Shown piece by piece: positions 51,112 to 60,578 of a stretch of DNA of 64,000 nt (within the stretch, counting starts at the first letter, position 1; every line of letters begins with the position of its first letter). The DNA comes from Fretibacter rubidus (lineage in GTDB: Bacteria; Pseudomonadota; Alphaproteobacteria; Caulobacterales; Maricaulaceae): positions 1,240,001-1,304,000 of the forward strand of contig NZ_CP163423.1 in the NCBI RefSeq assembly GCF_041429785.1, in the 5' to 3' direction. Made by a program: the position numbers and the translations under genes. Under the pieces are notes generated by a model, which had not been told where the DNA came from, ran no database searches, and saw only the letters and a program-made list of their open reading frames with translations.

Positions 51112-51747
51112 TTAATTCAAGTATTCCTGAATATCCTTAAACACCCCGAAAAACATATCTTCCGTCAACCGCTTGGTGTTGGTGTTGTAACGCGAACAAT
51201 GGTAGCTGGAATAAAGCCTCATGCCATTTGGCAGGTCATAAATTTTATGATGCCCGAAGGGATAGTCTTTCAGCCGTAGGCCTAGCGCACGCAGCGTATT
51301 ATCATGCGAGATTTTGCCCAGTGTCAGCAGCACCTTTATCGACGGTAAGCCGTTGATTTGATCTGTAAGAAACGGGCGGCAATTGGTGCATTCTGCGCCG
51401 ACAGGTTTGTTCTGCGGCGGGAGGCAGCGCACAGCGTTGGTTATCATGGCGCGCTCTAACGTTAGCCCGTCATCGGCTGTTGCGCCGTATTGGCCCTTTG
51501 AAAAACCGTGGGCGGCTATGGCGTTATAGAGTAAATCTCCCGCCCAATCACCTGTAAACGGGCGGCCTGTGGCATTGGCTCCATGCATACCAGGCGCAAG
51601 GCCGATGATTAAAAGCGCGGGCGCGGGGTCGCCAAAACTGCGTACAGGCGCATTGTGATAATCGGGGTAGGTCTCTTTTAATTCCAGCAAAAATTTTCGC
51701 AGCCTTGGGCAACGATCACAATCCAGCGGTGGTTCGGTAAACCCCAT
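51112..51747 (-). CDS. Type 5 uracil-DNA glycosylase (UDGb)
   Basis: 211 residues. Motif 1 GLAPGMHGANATGRPFTGD (residues 49-67) and motif 2 SYHCSRYNTNTKRLT (about 181-195) match family 5 glycosylases, which remove uracil, hypoxanthine and similar bases. Cys10, Cys13, Cys108 and Cys120/Cys123 fit the four-cysteine iron-sulfur site. The asparagine found in motif 1 of family 1/4 enzymes is replaced, as usual in UDGb. Its ATG overlaps the stop of the NYN gene (TAATG), so the two are coupled. Confidence 0.9.
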   Translation of the reverse strand: MGFTEPPLDCDRCPRLRKFLLELKETYPDYHNAPVRSFGDPAPALLIIGLAPGMHGANATGRPFTGDWAGDLLYNAIAAHGFSKGQYGATADDGLTLERAMITNAVRCLPPQNKPVGAECTNCRPFLTDQINGLPSIKVLLTLGKISHDNTLRALGLRLKDYPFGHHKIYDLPNGMRLYSSYHCSRYNTNTKRLTEDMFFGVFKDIQEYLN

Positions 51748-52316
51748 TAATCCTCGTCCCAACTATCATCATAATCACCGCCACCAGATTTCGGACGCCC
51801 AATGAGCTTGTCCATATCGGCAAGCTCTATAAAGGTATCGGCCTGGCGGCGTAGTTCATCGGCGAGCATGGCGGGCTTTGATTTTATCGTCGACAGCACA
51901 GTCACGCGGCAGCCTTGCTTTTGCACGGCTTCGACCACGGCTTTGAAATCACCGTCACCTGTAAAGAGTAAAAAGTGATCAATATGCGGGGCGAGGGTCA
52001 TCATATCCACCGCAATTTCCATATCCATATTGCCTTTGATTTTGCGGCGTCCGTCGCGGTCTTTATATTCTTTCGTGGGTTTAGAGATGATGTGATAGCC
52101 GTTATAATCCAGCCAATCGATAAGTTGTTTCAAAGGCGAAAAATCATCATTGTCTATTAAGGCGGTATAATAATAGGCGCGCTGTAAACGGCCTTTGCCC
52201 TGAAATAATTCCAATAACTTCTTGTAATCTATATCAAAATCGAGTGTCTTGGTGGTTGAGTAAAGGTTGGCACCGTCAATAAAAATCGCGATACGCTCAT
52301 CAGGATAAAATGCCAT
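51747..52316 (-). CDS. NYN domain (LabA/DUF88-like) protein
   Basis: 189 residues of the PIN-like NYN fold. IAIFIDGANLY (Asp14), GNMDMEIAVDMM and FTGDGDFKAVVEAV carry the conserved acidic residues of a metal-dependent nuclease; the C-terminus is an acidic Gly/Asp tail. LabA-like proteins are predicted RNA nucleases. It is divergent from folK with only 23 bases between and is translationally coupled to the glycosylase gene. Confidence 0.9.
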   Translation of the reverse strand: MAFYPDERIAIFIDGANLYSTTKTLDFDIDYKKLLELFQGKGRLQRAYYYTALIDNDDFSPLKQLIDWLDYNGYHIISKPTKEYKDRDGRRKIKGNMDMEIAVDMMTLAPHIDHFLLFTGDGDFKAVVEAVQKQGCRVTVLSTIKSKPAMLADELRRQADTFIELADMDKLIGRPKSGGGDYDDSWDED

Positions 52317-52339
52317 ATGGCCCCCAATTATGTGTAAAA

Positions 52340-52858
52340 ATGTCTAAAATATATCCTGTCTATATCGCCTTTGGCGCCAATTTGGCAAATCCTACGCAAA
52401 GTTTTAACGCGGCGCTGATCCGGCTAGAGGCTTTGGGATTTGATATTCAAGCGCGTTCTGGCCTGTGGCAAAGTCCTGCTTGGCCAGCGGGCAGTGGGCA
52501 GCCCGACTATATTAATGCGGTCGTGCGCGCTTCATTTACGGGGGATGCGCGGCAAGCTCTTGCGCATTTGCACACGGTCGAGGCGGCATTGGGGCGGGTC
52601 CGCGGCGTTCAAAATGCAGCGCGCATGCTTGATTTGGATTTGCTAGATTTTGGTGGGCAAGTCATTGATGACGACGATATCATAATTCCTCATCCCCGCA
52701 TGATGACGCGCGGATTTGTGCTTTTTCCATTGTCCCAACTGTCCGCTGATTGGGTGCATCCTGTAAGCCAAAGAGCCCTTCGAGAGGCCACGGCGCGACT
52801 GCCACTGGATGACGTTGCGCCTATGCAATATTTAGGGCCTTGGGTCATTCAATCCTGA
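52340..52858 (+). CDS. folK: 2-amino-4-hydroxy-6-hydroxymethyldihydropteridine pyrophosphokinase
   Basis: A 172-residue folate-pathway enzyme. VYIAFGANLANP at the N-terminus, the PDYINAVV motif, and the RMLDLDLLDFG and IPHPRMMTRGFVLFPL signatures are all present. I chose ATG 52340, where the family N-terminus begins. It is not fused to FolP or FolB. A stem-loop follows it. Confidence 0.95.
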   Translation: MSKIYPVYIAFGANLANPTQSFNAALIRLEALGFDIQARSGLWQSPAWPAGSGQPDYINAVVRASFTGDARQALAHLHTVEAALGRVRGVQNAARMLDLDLLDFGGQVIDDDDIIIPHPRMMTRGFVLFPLSQLSADWVHPVSQRALREATARLPLDDVAPMQYLGPWVIQS

Positions 52859-52859
52859 T

Positions 52860-52906
52860 CCGCGGCAAAACTGCCTAAAATGCAAGACTATGATAGGCAA
52901 GCGCGG
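52860..52906 (+). other. Nested stem-loop after folK
   Basis: CCGCG (52860-52864) pairs with CGCGG (52902-52906) and, inside, TGCCTA (52872-52877) with TAGGCA (52894-52899). There is no T run, so it is not a classical terminator. A TATAAT at 52941-52946 downstream probably belongs to the DAHP synthase promoter. Confidence 0.35.
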
Positions 52907-52961
52907 TAAATTCGTGCTAAGCAGACCCTTGTTTTAAAATTATAATCTATCGGACCGACCA

Positions 52962-54341
52962 ATGAGTAAATGGACACCATCAAGCTGGCGCGCAAAACCC
53001 GCAAAGCACATTCCCGACGACTACCCTGACGTAAAGGCGTTGTCAGATGTCGAGCAGACGCTAAAGGGCTATCCGCCGCTCGTTTTTGCCGGTGAAGCGC
53101 GACGCTTAAAAGCCAAGCTCGCCGATGTGGCGATGGGGAAATCATTCCTGTTGCAAGGCGGTGATTGCGCGGAAAGTTTCAAGGAATTTCATCCCGATAA
53201 TTTACGCGACATGTTCCGCGTCATGATGCAAATGGCGGTGGTACTAACGTATGGGGCAGGGCAACCTGTTGTGAAAGTCGGGCGTATCGCAGGCCAATTT
53301 GGTAAACCGCGCAGCTCACCCATAGAAGAACGCGACGGCATGACGCTACCAAGCTACCGTGGTGATAACATCAACGGTATGGCGTTCACGCCGGAGGCTC
53401 GTATCCCAGATCCGGAGCGCCTGTTAAAAGCTTACGGCCAATCGGCGGCAACGCTGAACCTACTGCGGGCGTTCTCCACCGGGGGGTATGCGGATTTGCG
53501 CAATATCCATAAATGGACGCTGGGTTTTGTTGGCGATAACGCCACCAATGCGAAATATGAAGCCCTGTGCGAGAAAATCTCTGACGCGCTGGATTTCATG
53601 GAAGCCTGCGGTGTTACGGCCCAAAGCACACCGCAAATGGCCAGCACCGATTACTACACCAGTCACGAAGGGCTGCTGTTAGGTTATGAAGAAGCCATGA
53701 CCCGTATCGATAGCACCACTGGGCGCTGGTACGACACATCGGCCCATATGTTATGGATTGGCAACCGGACGCGCCAACTTGACCATGCTCACGTTGAATT
53801 CATGCGCGGGATTGAAAACCCAATCGCGATGAAAGTCGGTGAAGGCCTAGAGGGTGATGAATTGCTCCGCCTGTTGGATACGCTAAACCCCAATAATGAG
53901 GCGGGCCGCATCACACTGATCGCGCGCTATGGCCATGACAAAGTCGCCAAAGGGCTACCAACATTGGCGCGCGCTGTGAAAGCGGCGGGTCGCCACGTCG
54001 TTTGGTCTTGTGATCCTATGCACGGTAATACCGTCAAAACGGACACGGGCTATAAGACGCGTCCGTTTAATAATATTCTGTCGGAAGTGCAGCAATTTAT
54101 GCAAGTGCTCCATTCTGAGGGGTGCTGGCCGGGTGGTGTGCATTTTGAAATGACAGGTCAGAACGTGACGGAATGTCTTGGAGGCTCTGCCCGCGAAGTG
54201 CGCGAAGAAGATCTATCATCTCGCTATCATACCCATTGCGATCCGCGCCTTAACGCTGACCAAGCGCTAGAGCTTGCCTTCCTTATCGCCGAAGAACTGC
54301 GTGGTTACCGCAAAGAAGACGCGTCAAGGCTAGCGAGCTAA
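52962..54341 (+). CDS. Class II 3-deoxy-D-arabino-heptulosonate 7-phosphate synthase
   Basis: A 459-residue plant-like (type II) DAHP synthase, first step of the shikimate pathway feeding the trp operon upstream. [17 protein letters not shown] at the N-terminus, [11 protein letters not shown] near residue 62, [14 protein letters not shown] and [10 protein letters not shown] are family signatures. Feedback control cannot be told from sequence. A good terminator follows. Confidence 0.96.
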   Translation: MSKWTPSSWRAKPAKHIPDDYPDVKALSDVEQTLKGYPPLVFAGEARRLKAKLADVAMGKSFLLQGGDCAESFKEFHPDNLRDMFRVMMQMAVVLTYGAGQPVVKVGRIAGQFGKPRSSPIEERDGMTLPSYRGDNINGMAFTPEARIPDPERLLKAYGQSAATLNLLRAFSTGGYADLRNIHKWTLGFVGDNATNAKYEALCEKISDALDFMEACGVTAQSTPQMASTDYYTSHEGLLLGYEEAMTRIDSTTGRWYDTSAHMLWIGNRTRQLDHAHVEFMRGIENPIAMKVGEGLEGDELLRLLDTLNPNNEAGRITLIARYGHDKVAKGLPTLARAVKAAGRHVVWSCDPMHGNTVKTDTGYKTRPFNNILSEVQQFMQVLHSEGCWPGGVHFEMTGQNVTECLGGSAREVREEDLSSRYHTHCDPRLNADQALELAFLIAEELRGYRKEDASRLAS

Positions 54342-54362
54342 GTCACAGTAAAGTTATCATAG

Positions 54363-54398
54363 AAAAGACCCGCGAGCCTTAACTCTCGCGGGTCTTTT
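54363..54398. terminator. Bidirectional terminator between DAHP synthase and HU
   Basis: AAAAGACCCGCGAG (54363-54376) pairs perfectly with CTCGCGGGTCTTTT (54385-54398) around an 8-base loop, giving 14 pairs and T runs on both strands. It serves both convergent genes. Confidence 0.9.
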
Positions 54399-54419
54399 TA
54401 ATCAAAGCTGGGCGTAAAA

Positions 54420-54686
54420 CTACAGGTCTTTCAGGCCCACAGACGGCTTGAACTGTGCGGATGTTTTCGCTTTGCTCATCATCATTTTTCCTGTGGCAGG
54501 GTTACGCATTTCGCGCGACTCACGGTGCTTGGCGATAAATTGGCCAAAACCAGGAAGGGCAACAGGGTTACCGTCTTTGAGTGATTGCGTGACCGTTTCG
54601 GTAAAGGCATTCACGAATTCACCAGCTTGCGCTTGTGATGTTCCGCATTTGTCAGCCAGCGCTGCTACGAGTTCTTTTTTGTTCAT
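54420..54686 (-). CDS. hup: HU family DNA-binding protein
   Basis: An 88-residue histone-like dimer protein that bends DNA. MNKKELVAALADKCG at the N-terminus, VALPGFGQFIAKHRESREMR and the NPATGKMM arm motif are typical. An AGGGAG ribosome binding site lies 8 bases upstream of the ATG. The methionine-rich arm (GKMMMSKAK) is slightly unusual. Confidence 0.95.
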   Translation of the reverse strand: MNKKELVAALADKCGTSQAQAGEFVNAFTETVTQSLKDGNPVALPGFGQFIAKHRESREMRNPATGKMMMSKAKTSAQFKPSVGLKDL

Positions 54687-55320
54687 CGTTAATCTCCCTA
54701 ATCGATGTCGGCCCGCTCAATTCGTGTCAGGCGTTAACACCATCCTAACCAAAAGGGTTAATGGCAAGTTAAAACATGCGGTTTTATGGGGGTTTGCGAG
54801 CGGTGCATTCGGGTTTAGCCCAGTCGTTTGCCTCTTAATTTCATAGGGTCGGCGCCGTAATTTTTGTCTAGCTATGACAACAAATGAGGGTGCAATGATT
54901 GTGATGATGGCATCACGTCACAATGGCTGGCGTATCAGATTAAAAACCAATATGGGTTCTATAAAGTATTAAATTCAATAGCTTAGGCGAAACCGCACCC
55001 ATATATGCATGAAATCGCAGAGAATGATAGGGATTCCAGAGCTGTCGCGACCTCGCTTGCCCCTATGTCAGCAAAGAAGAAAACGATTTGACGTAAATAG
55101 CGTTTATTTTTGTTAAATCCGCTGTCAAAAGTCGCCCTATTTTAACTGCATTAAAATCGCTCCACCTAGGCTTAGAGGCGCCAAAACCTTCGTGAAAACG
55201 CGGTTTTACTCTAGTTTGGGGAGAATCGGATGATGTGATTCTAAGCGCGCCGCATGAGTTATTCTAACAGAATTTCACGCTAAGGCTTGCGAGTCTGCAC
55301 ACAATTGCGCAACGTAAGTC
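54687..55320. other. Long intergenic region upstream of the oxidoreductase gene
   Basis: 634 bases without a convincing gene. The left part carries the hup promoter on the minus strand. A 32-codon ORF at 54874-54972 has no clear ribosome binding site. TTGACG (55088-55093) with a 17-base spacer and TGTTAA (55111-55116) could be a plus-strand promoter. Inverted half-sites AGAAT/ATTCT lie at 55222-55273. The region looks somewhat AT-rich compared with its neighbours. Confidence 0.5.
55222..55273 (+). promoter_or_regulatory. Possible operator: two AGAAT/ATTCT dyads
   Basis: AGAATC (55222-55227) pairs with GATTCT (55237-55242), and ATTCT (55261-55265) with AGAAT (55269-55273). The four half-sites share one core and lie 48-100 bases before the oxidoreductase start, so a repressor or activator may bind here. 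Confidence 0.35.
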
Positions 55321-56244
55321 ATGGACAAAACATGCAAAATTGGAGTCGCAGGCGCGGGCGTGTTTGGCGGCTATCACGCAGGAAAATGCGCGGCGCATCC
55401 GCGTGTGGACTTTATCGGAATTTTTGATCCCAATGAAATAGCGCGCACGGCAGGGGCCGCAAAACATGGCGTCAAAGCCTATGCGGACTTCGCTGACATG
55501 CTGGATGATATAGACGCGGTTATCATTGCCGCACCTGCAAGTTATCACGGCGACATGGTGCTCGCGGCGCTGCGGGCGGGCAAACATGTGCTGGTTGAAA
55601 AACCGGTCGCCACAGATGTGGACACGGCAAAGGCCTGTATCGACCTTGCGGCGGATAAAGGCGTTGTCTTGCAAGTCGGACATCAAGAACGGTTCGTGGC
55701 GCGCGCCATCGGGCTCGATAAAATTACAGCCCGCCCGCGAAAGATTACGACAGAGCGCATGGGGCCGTTTAATCCGCGCGGACAAGATGTGTCAGTCACG
55801 CTGGATTTGATGACCCATGACCTTGATCTGGTCCTGATGATTATGGGCGAGATGCCAGAGCGGGTGGACGGCCAAGTGGCAGTGGTGTGCACAAACCACC
55901 CTGACACGGCGGATGCTGTGCTTCACTGGCGCGACGTAACCGCCCATATGCGGGCCAGCCGCGTGGCAGAGGCCTATTCGCGTAAAATGACATTGGAATA
56001 CGCCAGTGGTACAGTAAATATTGATTTTAACGGCAAGACATTGAGCCACGATACGCCGTTTGTGCTTAACGTGGACTTTGGCGCTGACCCGAGTGCGAGT
56101 GACAGTCTCGGCGCAGCGACAGATAGTTTCGTGCGGGCAATTTTGGACGGGGACGCCGTTGTGATCACAGGGCAAGACGGCTTGAACGCCATGCGACTTG
56201 CGCTCATGATAGACGCTAATCAAGAGGGAACATGTCATGAATAG
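55321..56244 (+). CDS. Gfo/Idh/MocA family oxidoreductase
   Basis: 307 residues. The N-terminal Rossmann fold has GAGVFG (residues 11-16) and the family lysine motif EKPVA (93-97); the C-terminal alpha/beta domain holds LMTHDLDLVLMIMG, with a conserved Asp/His pair. Members act on sugars, inositols or related compounds with NAD(P); the substrate cannot be read here. It overlaps the following serine hydrolase gene by 8 bases, so the two are probably translated together. Confidence 0.85.
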   Translation: MDKTCKIGVAGAGVFGGYHAGKCAAHPRVDFIGIFDPNEIARTAGAAKHGVKAYADFADMLDDIDAVIIAAPASYHGDMVLAALRAGKHVLVEKPVATDVDTAKACIDLAADKGVVLQVGHQERFVARAIGLDKITARPRKITTERMGPFNPRGQDVSVTLDLMTHDLDLVLMIMGEMPERVDGQVAVVCTNHPDTADAVLHWRDVTAHMRASRVAEAYSRKMTLEYASGTVNIDFNGKTLSHDTPFVLNVDFGADPSASDSLGAATDSFVRAILDGDAVVITGQDGLNAMRLALMIDANQEGTCHE

Positions 56245-57457
56245 ATTTGTAAAAGTTGCAGGCTTAACGGCGGCTGGCATGGCCATGCTTGTCGGGCTTA
56301 ATTGGACAAAAATCCAAAGACTGAATAACGTCAACAGCCTGTTTGATGCCGATAAAATCGTGCAGAACTTCTCCAATATGGATGGCGCGTTCTTGCATCA
56401 CGACCTGACGATTTCGGGCGAGCCTTTCATCTGGCCAGAAGCGCTAGAGCCGTTACCCGAAACGGTGACCATTAACGGCAAAGACTGGAATCTGGCCGAG
56501 GTGCTAGAGACACTCGACACAACGGCGCTCGTCGTCATCAAAGACGGAAAGATGGTGCATGAAAGTTATTACAAAGGCACCGACCGTGATGACCGCCGCA
56601 TTAGCTGGTCCGTGGCAAAGTCTTTCATGTCGGGGCTTTACGGTAATGCGCTGTCCATCGGGCAAGTGAAGTCGCTTGACGATACGGTCGAAAGCTACGT
56701 GCCGTCGCTCATCGGGTCAGCCTATGAAGGCGCGACCATCCGCAATGTTCTGAACATGGCGAGCGGCATCAAATTTGATGAAAATTATATGGATGCCAAT
56801 TCTGATATTAACGATATGGGCCGCGTGCTGGGCCTTGGTGGGTCGATGGATAAATATGCGTCTGAATTAACAGAGATTGAAGCGATGGCTGGCGAGCGTT
56901 GGAAATATGTGTCTATTGATACCCATGTTGCCGCCATGGTGCTGCGCGCTGCGACGGGGAAATCGCTGCATGAATTGTTTGAGCAGACCTATGGCGCGAA
57001 CCTCGGTTTTGAAATACCGCCGTTTTATATGACGGACGGCAAAGATGTGGCCTTTGCGCTCGGCGGGCTAAACCTTGCAACGCGCGATTACGCCAAATTT
57101 GGGCAGTTGTTTTTGGACGGTGGTCAGTTTAACGGCAAGCAAGTCGTGCCCGCCAATTGGGTCGCAGAGTCCACGGTCCACAGCGCGCCAAACCTCAACG
57201 GTCGCGGCACGGGCTACGGCTATCAATGGTGGGTGCCGATGCCGCAAGAGGGGCCCAATGCGGGCGACTTTTTCGCCGTCGGGATTTACGGGCAATATAT
57301 CTACATCAATCCGCGGGCAGGCCTCGTCATCGCCAAAAACGCCGCCGACCGAGAGTTCGCCTATCCCATGCCAGAGTTCGGCGAAACATTCGGCCATAGC
57401 ATGAATGTAAATGTCGCCATGTTCCGTTCCATGGCGGATTATTATGCGGGGGAATAG
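56237..57457 (+). CDS. Serine hydrolase of the beta-lactamase (class C-like) family
   Basis: 406 residues. An N-terminal hydrophobic segment (about residues 7-22) suggests membrane anchoring or export. The nucleophile motif is Ser125-Val-Ala-Lys128 (SVAK), and Tyr224-Val-Ser fits the second active-site element; GYGYQWWV follows near 325. Such proteins may be esterases, peptidases or penicillin-binding-like enzymes; no evidence favours antibiotic resistance. It overlaps the oxidoreductase by 8 bases. Confidence 0.85.
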   Translation: MNRFVKVAGLTAAGMAMLVGLNWTKIQRLNNVNSLFDADKIVQNFSNMDGAFLHHDLTISGEPFIWPEALEPLPETVTINGKDWNLAEVLETLDTTALVVIKDGKMVHESYYKGTDRDDRRISWSVAKSFMSGLYGNALSIGQVKSLDDTVESYVPSLIGSAYEGATIRNVLNMASGIKFDENYMDANSDINDMGRVLGLGGSMDKYASELTEIEAMAGERWKYVSIDTHVAAMVLRAATGKSLHELFEQTYGANLGFEIPPFYMTDGKDVAFALGGLNLATRDYAKFGQLFLDGGQFNGKQVVPANWVAESTVHSAPNLNGRGTGYGYQWWVPMPQEGPNAGDFFAVGIYGQYIYINPRAGLVIAKNAADREFAYPMPEFGETFGHSMNVNVAMFRSMADYYAGE

Positions 57458-57524
57458 TGGGCGGTCGAAGGCAAACCCTATCTCTTTGCTTGCCCCCAAT
57501 CGCGCTCGCCGCTAAACCGCGCTT

Positions 57525-59198
57525 ATGACTCAGACCACGCTTAAAATTGCCTCTGCCCAACTTAACCCCTGCGTTGGGGATTTGTCTGGGAATATGGCTA
57601 AGGCGCGGGAGGCGTTTGCGCGCGCCAAAGCGGGCGGGGCGGATATTCTGGTGCTGCCTGAGCAGTTCGTGATTGGTTACCCAGCCGAAGATCTTGTCCT
57701 AAAGCCCGCTGCGCTTGAGGATTGTAAGCGTGAGGCCGAGAAGTTCGCGTATCTGACCAAAGACGGCCCGGCGGTGATTTATAATTTGCCGTGGTTGCAA
57801 GACGGGAAGATTTATAATGCGGCGTTATTTATGCGCGGCGGGAAAATTACCGATGTGCGGCTAAAACATCATCTGCCCAATTACGGCGTATTTGACGAGG
57901 CGCGGATTTTCGCGCGCGGGCCATTGCCAGAACCGATTGAGTTTAACGGCATTAGTATCGGCATCCCGATTTGCGAAGATCTCTGGCAGCCGGGCGTGGC
58001 CGATCATCTGGCGGGACTTGGTGCTGAAATTCTGATTTCGCCGAACGGATCGCCTTGGCGGCGCACGGCACTCGTGGAGAGATCAACAACGCTGGGTGAA
58101 AAGGTCTTTAACGAAGGCTTGCCGCTGATTTACGTCAACCAGATTGGCGGGCAGGACGAGTTGGTCTTTGACGGCAGCAGCTTTTCTATGGCCGCCGACG
58201 GCACCATCGTTCAAAGCCTTAAATCTTTTGTCGAGGATTTTGACATTGCGACGTGGGAGAAAAAGGACGGCATTTGGGTCTGCATGGAGGCCAAGCGCGA
58301 GGCGCATTTATCAGGGCTAGAGGCCGATTGGCGCGCTATGTGCCTTGGTCTTGGCGATTACGTCAATAAGAACGGGTTCAAGCAGGTCGTGCTTGGGTTG
58401 TCGGGCGGGGTGGATAGCGCCGCAGTTGCGGCTATTGCCGCCGACGCGCTGGGGCCAGAGCGTGTGTGGTGCGTGATGATGCCGTCGCGATACACAGCGG
58501 GGGAAAGCCTTGGCGACGCGGAAGATTGCGCGAAACGCATCGGATGCCGCTATGACGTGATTGCGATTAAGCCTGCCTTTGATGCCTTTACAGAGATGCT
58601 GGCCCCGATGTTTGAAGGCACAGAGTTCGATACCACAGAGGAAAATATGCAGTCGCGCAGCCGCGCCCTGACGTTAATGGCGATATCGAATAAATTCGGG
58701 CCAATGGTCGTGACCACGGGTAACAAGTCTGAAATGGCAGTTGGCTATGCCACGCTTTACGGCGATATGTGCGGCGGTTATAATCCTGTGAAAGATATCT
58801 ATAAAACAGAGCTCTTCGCGCTGTGCCGCTGGCGCAATGAAAACACGCCCGCTGACCTTTTGGGTGGTGATTATCCTATTCCCGATAATATCATTACAAA
58901 ACCGCCGTCCGCCGAGCTGCGCGATGATCAAAAAGACAGCGATAGCCTGCCTGAATATGACGTGCTCGACGATATTTTACTAGGCCTCATCGAGCAAGAT
59001 TTACCGCTAGAGGTCATTATCGCGCGCGGGCATGATGTGGCCACCGTTAAGCGCATCCAACATTTGCTCTATATTGCTGAATATAAACGTCGACAGGCGC
59101 CGCCCGGTGTGAAAATAGGGTCAAAGAATTTTGGCCGTGACCGCCGTTACCCGATTACAAATCGGTACCGCGATAAATTGCCGTCCGAAGAAAACTAG
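57525..59198 (+). CDS. nadE: Glutamine-dependent NAD+ synthetase
   Basis: 557 residues in two domains. The N-terminal nitrilase-like glutaminase has the triad Glu46 (LPEQF), Lys114 (RLKHHLPNYG) and Cys150 (ICEDLW). The C-terminal synthetase has the ATP loop SGGVDS at 293-298 and TGNKSEMAVGY. It converts nicotinate adenine dinucleotide to NAD using glutamine. gltX2 follows after 15 bases. Confidence 0.97.
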   Translation: MTQTTLKIASAQLNPCVGDLSGNMAKAREAFARAKAGGADILVLPEQFVIGYPAEDLVLKPAALEDCKREAEKFAYLTKDGPAVIYNLPWLQDGKIYNAALFMRGGKITDVRLKHHLPNYGVFDEARIFARGPLPEPIEFNGISIGIPICEDLWQPGVADHLAGLGAEILISPNGSPWRRTALVERSTTLGEKVFNEGLPLIYVNQIGGQDELVFDGSSFSMAADGTIVQSLKSFVEDFDIATWEKKDGIWVCMEAKREAHLSGLEADWRAMCLGLGDYVNKNGFKQVVLGLSGGVDSAAVAAIAADALGPERVWCVMMPSRYTAGESLGDAEDCAKRIGCRYDVIAIKPAFDAFTEMLAPMFEGTEFDTTEENMQSRSRALTLMAISNKFGPMVVTTGNKSEMAVGYATLYGDMCGGYNPVKDIYKTELFALCRWRNENTPADLLGGDYPIPDNIITKPPSAELRDDQKDSDSLPEYDVLDDILLGLIEQDLPLEVIIARGHDVATVKRIQHLLYIAEYKRRQAPPGVKIGSKNFGRDRRYPITNRYRDKLPSEEN

Positions 59199-59213
59199 AA
59201 ACAAGATTTTATT

Positions 59214-60578
59214 ATGTCCACTCTTCCTAAAATTGATGCCCCTGTCATCGTGCGCTTTGCGCCCTCGCCAACGGGAAAGCTGCATGTGGGTAATGTCCGC
59301 ACGGCGTTGATGAACTGGTTATTTGTGCGCCAAAACGGGGGTCACATGATCTTGCGGATTGATGACACAGATTTGGAACGCAGTACCAAAGCCTATGAAG
59401 AGGGCATCAAGACAGACATGTCCTGGCTGGGCCTGAATTGGGATAGCAGCTTTAATCAATCCGCGCGGTTTGAGCGTTACGACGCTGTGCGTGACGAGTT
59501 GATCGCCAAGGGGCTTTTATACCCTTGTTACGAGACATCAGAGGATTTAGACCGCCAACGCAAATTACAGCGCGTAGCGGGAAAGCCGCCTGTTTATAAT
59601 CGTGCCGCCTTAGAGCTCACAGATTCAGACCGCGCAGCATTAGAAGCAGACGGCCGTAAGCCCCATTGGCGGTTTAAATTGTCGGGCGATAAGGTGAGCT
59701 GGACCGACCTTGTGCGCGGCGAGCAAAATGTCGATACAAGCTCTCTGTCTGATCCCGTCCTTATCCGCGCCGATGGGAGTTATCTTTACACGTTGCCGTC
59801 TGTTGTTGATGATATTGATGCGGGCATCACCCATGTTATTCGCGGCGAAGACCATGTGACAAATTCGGGCGCGCAGATAGAGATTTTCCGCGCCGTCTCT
59901 GACCACCTTCCGACATTTGCCCATACGCCGCTCCTGGTTGGTAAAGACGGGAAGGGGTTGTCCAAGCGCCTTGGGTCGTTGTCGATGGAAGAATTGCGCA
60001 AGGATTATTTCGAGCCGCTGGCGATTGCATCGCTGCTGGGTAAAATCGGGACATCAGACCCGATTGAAATTCGCCCCTCTATGGCTGTGTTAACGGAGGA
60101 GTTTTCCTTTGATAAAATTGGTCGTGCGCCCGCGCGCTTTGACGAGGACGAGCTTTTACTGCTCAATTCGCGCCTTCTGCATGAAACCGATTACGACGAC
60201 GTCAAAGACCGCCTTGATAAGTTGGGCGTCGCGGGCGGAGAACCACTTTGGACACTCGCGCGCGCTAATGTTTCAAAGCTGACCGATATGGCGGGATGGT
60301 CGACGGTTGTTTTTGCGCCGATGGCAGGACAGATCGCAGATGAAGACGCGGCATTTTGCAAAACCGCTGCTGACTGCCTGCCTGCCAAATTTGATGACGA
60401 AACTTGGTCCGAATGGACGTCAAAGCTAAAGTCTGAAACGGGCCGCAAAGGCAAAGGTTTATTTCTGCCGCTTCGCCTTGCGCTTACGGGGCGGGCTGGC
60501 GGTCCGTCTATGGGGGACATGTTGCAAATGTTGGGCCCGGATAAAGCCAAAGCGCGTCTGCGCGGAGAGGCGGCTTAG
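59214..60578 (+). CDS. gltX2: Glutamyl-tRNA synthetase (copy 2)
   Basis: 454 residues. The HIGH-equivalent is in APSPTGKLHVGNVRTALM, reading HVGN, and the KMSKS-equivalent is KGLSKRLGSLS. It is clearly diverged from copy 1 (HIGG, KLSKRHG). In two-GluRS bacteria the second copy may prefer tRNA-Gln, making Glu-tRNA-Gln for GatCAB (known in some species); here this is an inference. It is cotranscribed with nadE. Confidence 0.94.
   Translation: MSTLPKIDAPVIVRFAPSPTGKLHVGNVRTALMNWLFVRQNGGHMILRIDDTDLERSTKAYEEGIKTDMSWLGLNWDSSFNQSARFERYDAVRDELIAKGLLYPCYETSEDLDRQRKLQRVAGKPPVYNRAALELTDSDRAALEADGRKPHWRFKLSGDKVSWTDLVRGEQNVDTSSLSDPVLIRADGSYLYTLPSVVDDIDAGITHVIRGEDHVTNSGAQIEIFRAVSDHLPTFAHTPLLVGKDGKGLSKRLGSLSMEELRKDYFEPLAIASLLGKIGTSDPIEIRPSMAVLTEEFSFDKIGRAPARFDEDELLLLNSRLLHETDYDDVKDRLDKLGVAGGEPLWTLARANVSKLTDMAGWSTVVFAPMAGQIADEDAAFCKTAADCLPAKFDDETWSEWTSKLKSETGRKGKGLFLPLRLALTGRAGGPSMGDMLQMLGPDKAKARLRGEAA

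Noticed and set aside
54874-54972. 32-codon ORF in the long gap after hup
   Set aside because: No clear ribosome binding site and no recognisable feature; noted only as part of the intergenic region.
55264-56376. Long minus-strand frames over the oxidoreductase and hydrolase genes
   Set aside because: Cys/His/Arg-rich antisense shadows; the plus-strand proteins have clear family motifs.
56237-57457. Antibiotic resistance beta-lactamase
   Set aside because: The SxxK fold is shared with many esterases and peptidases, and no class C specific context is present.
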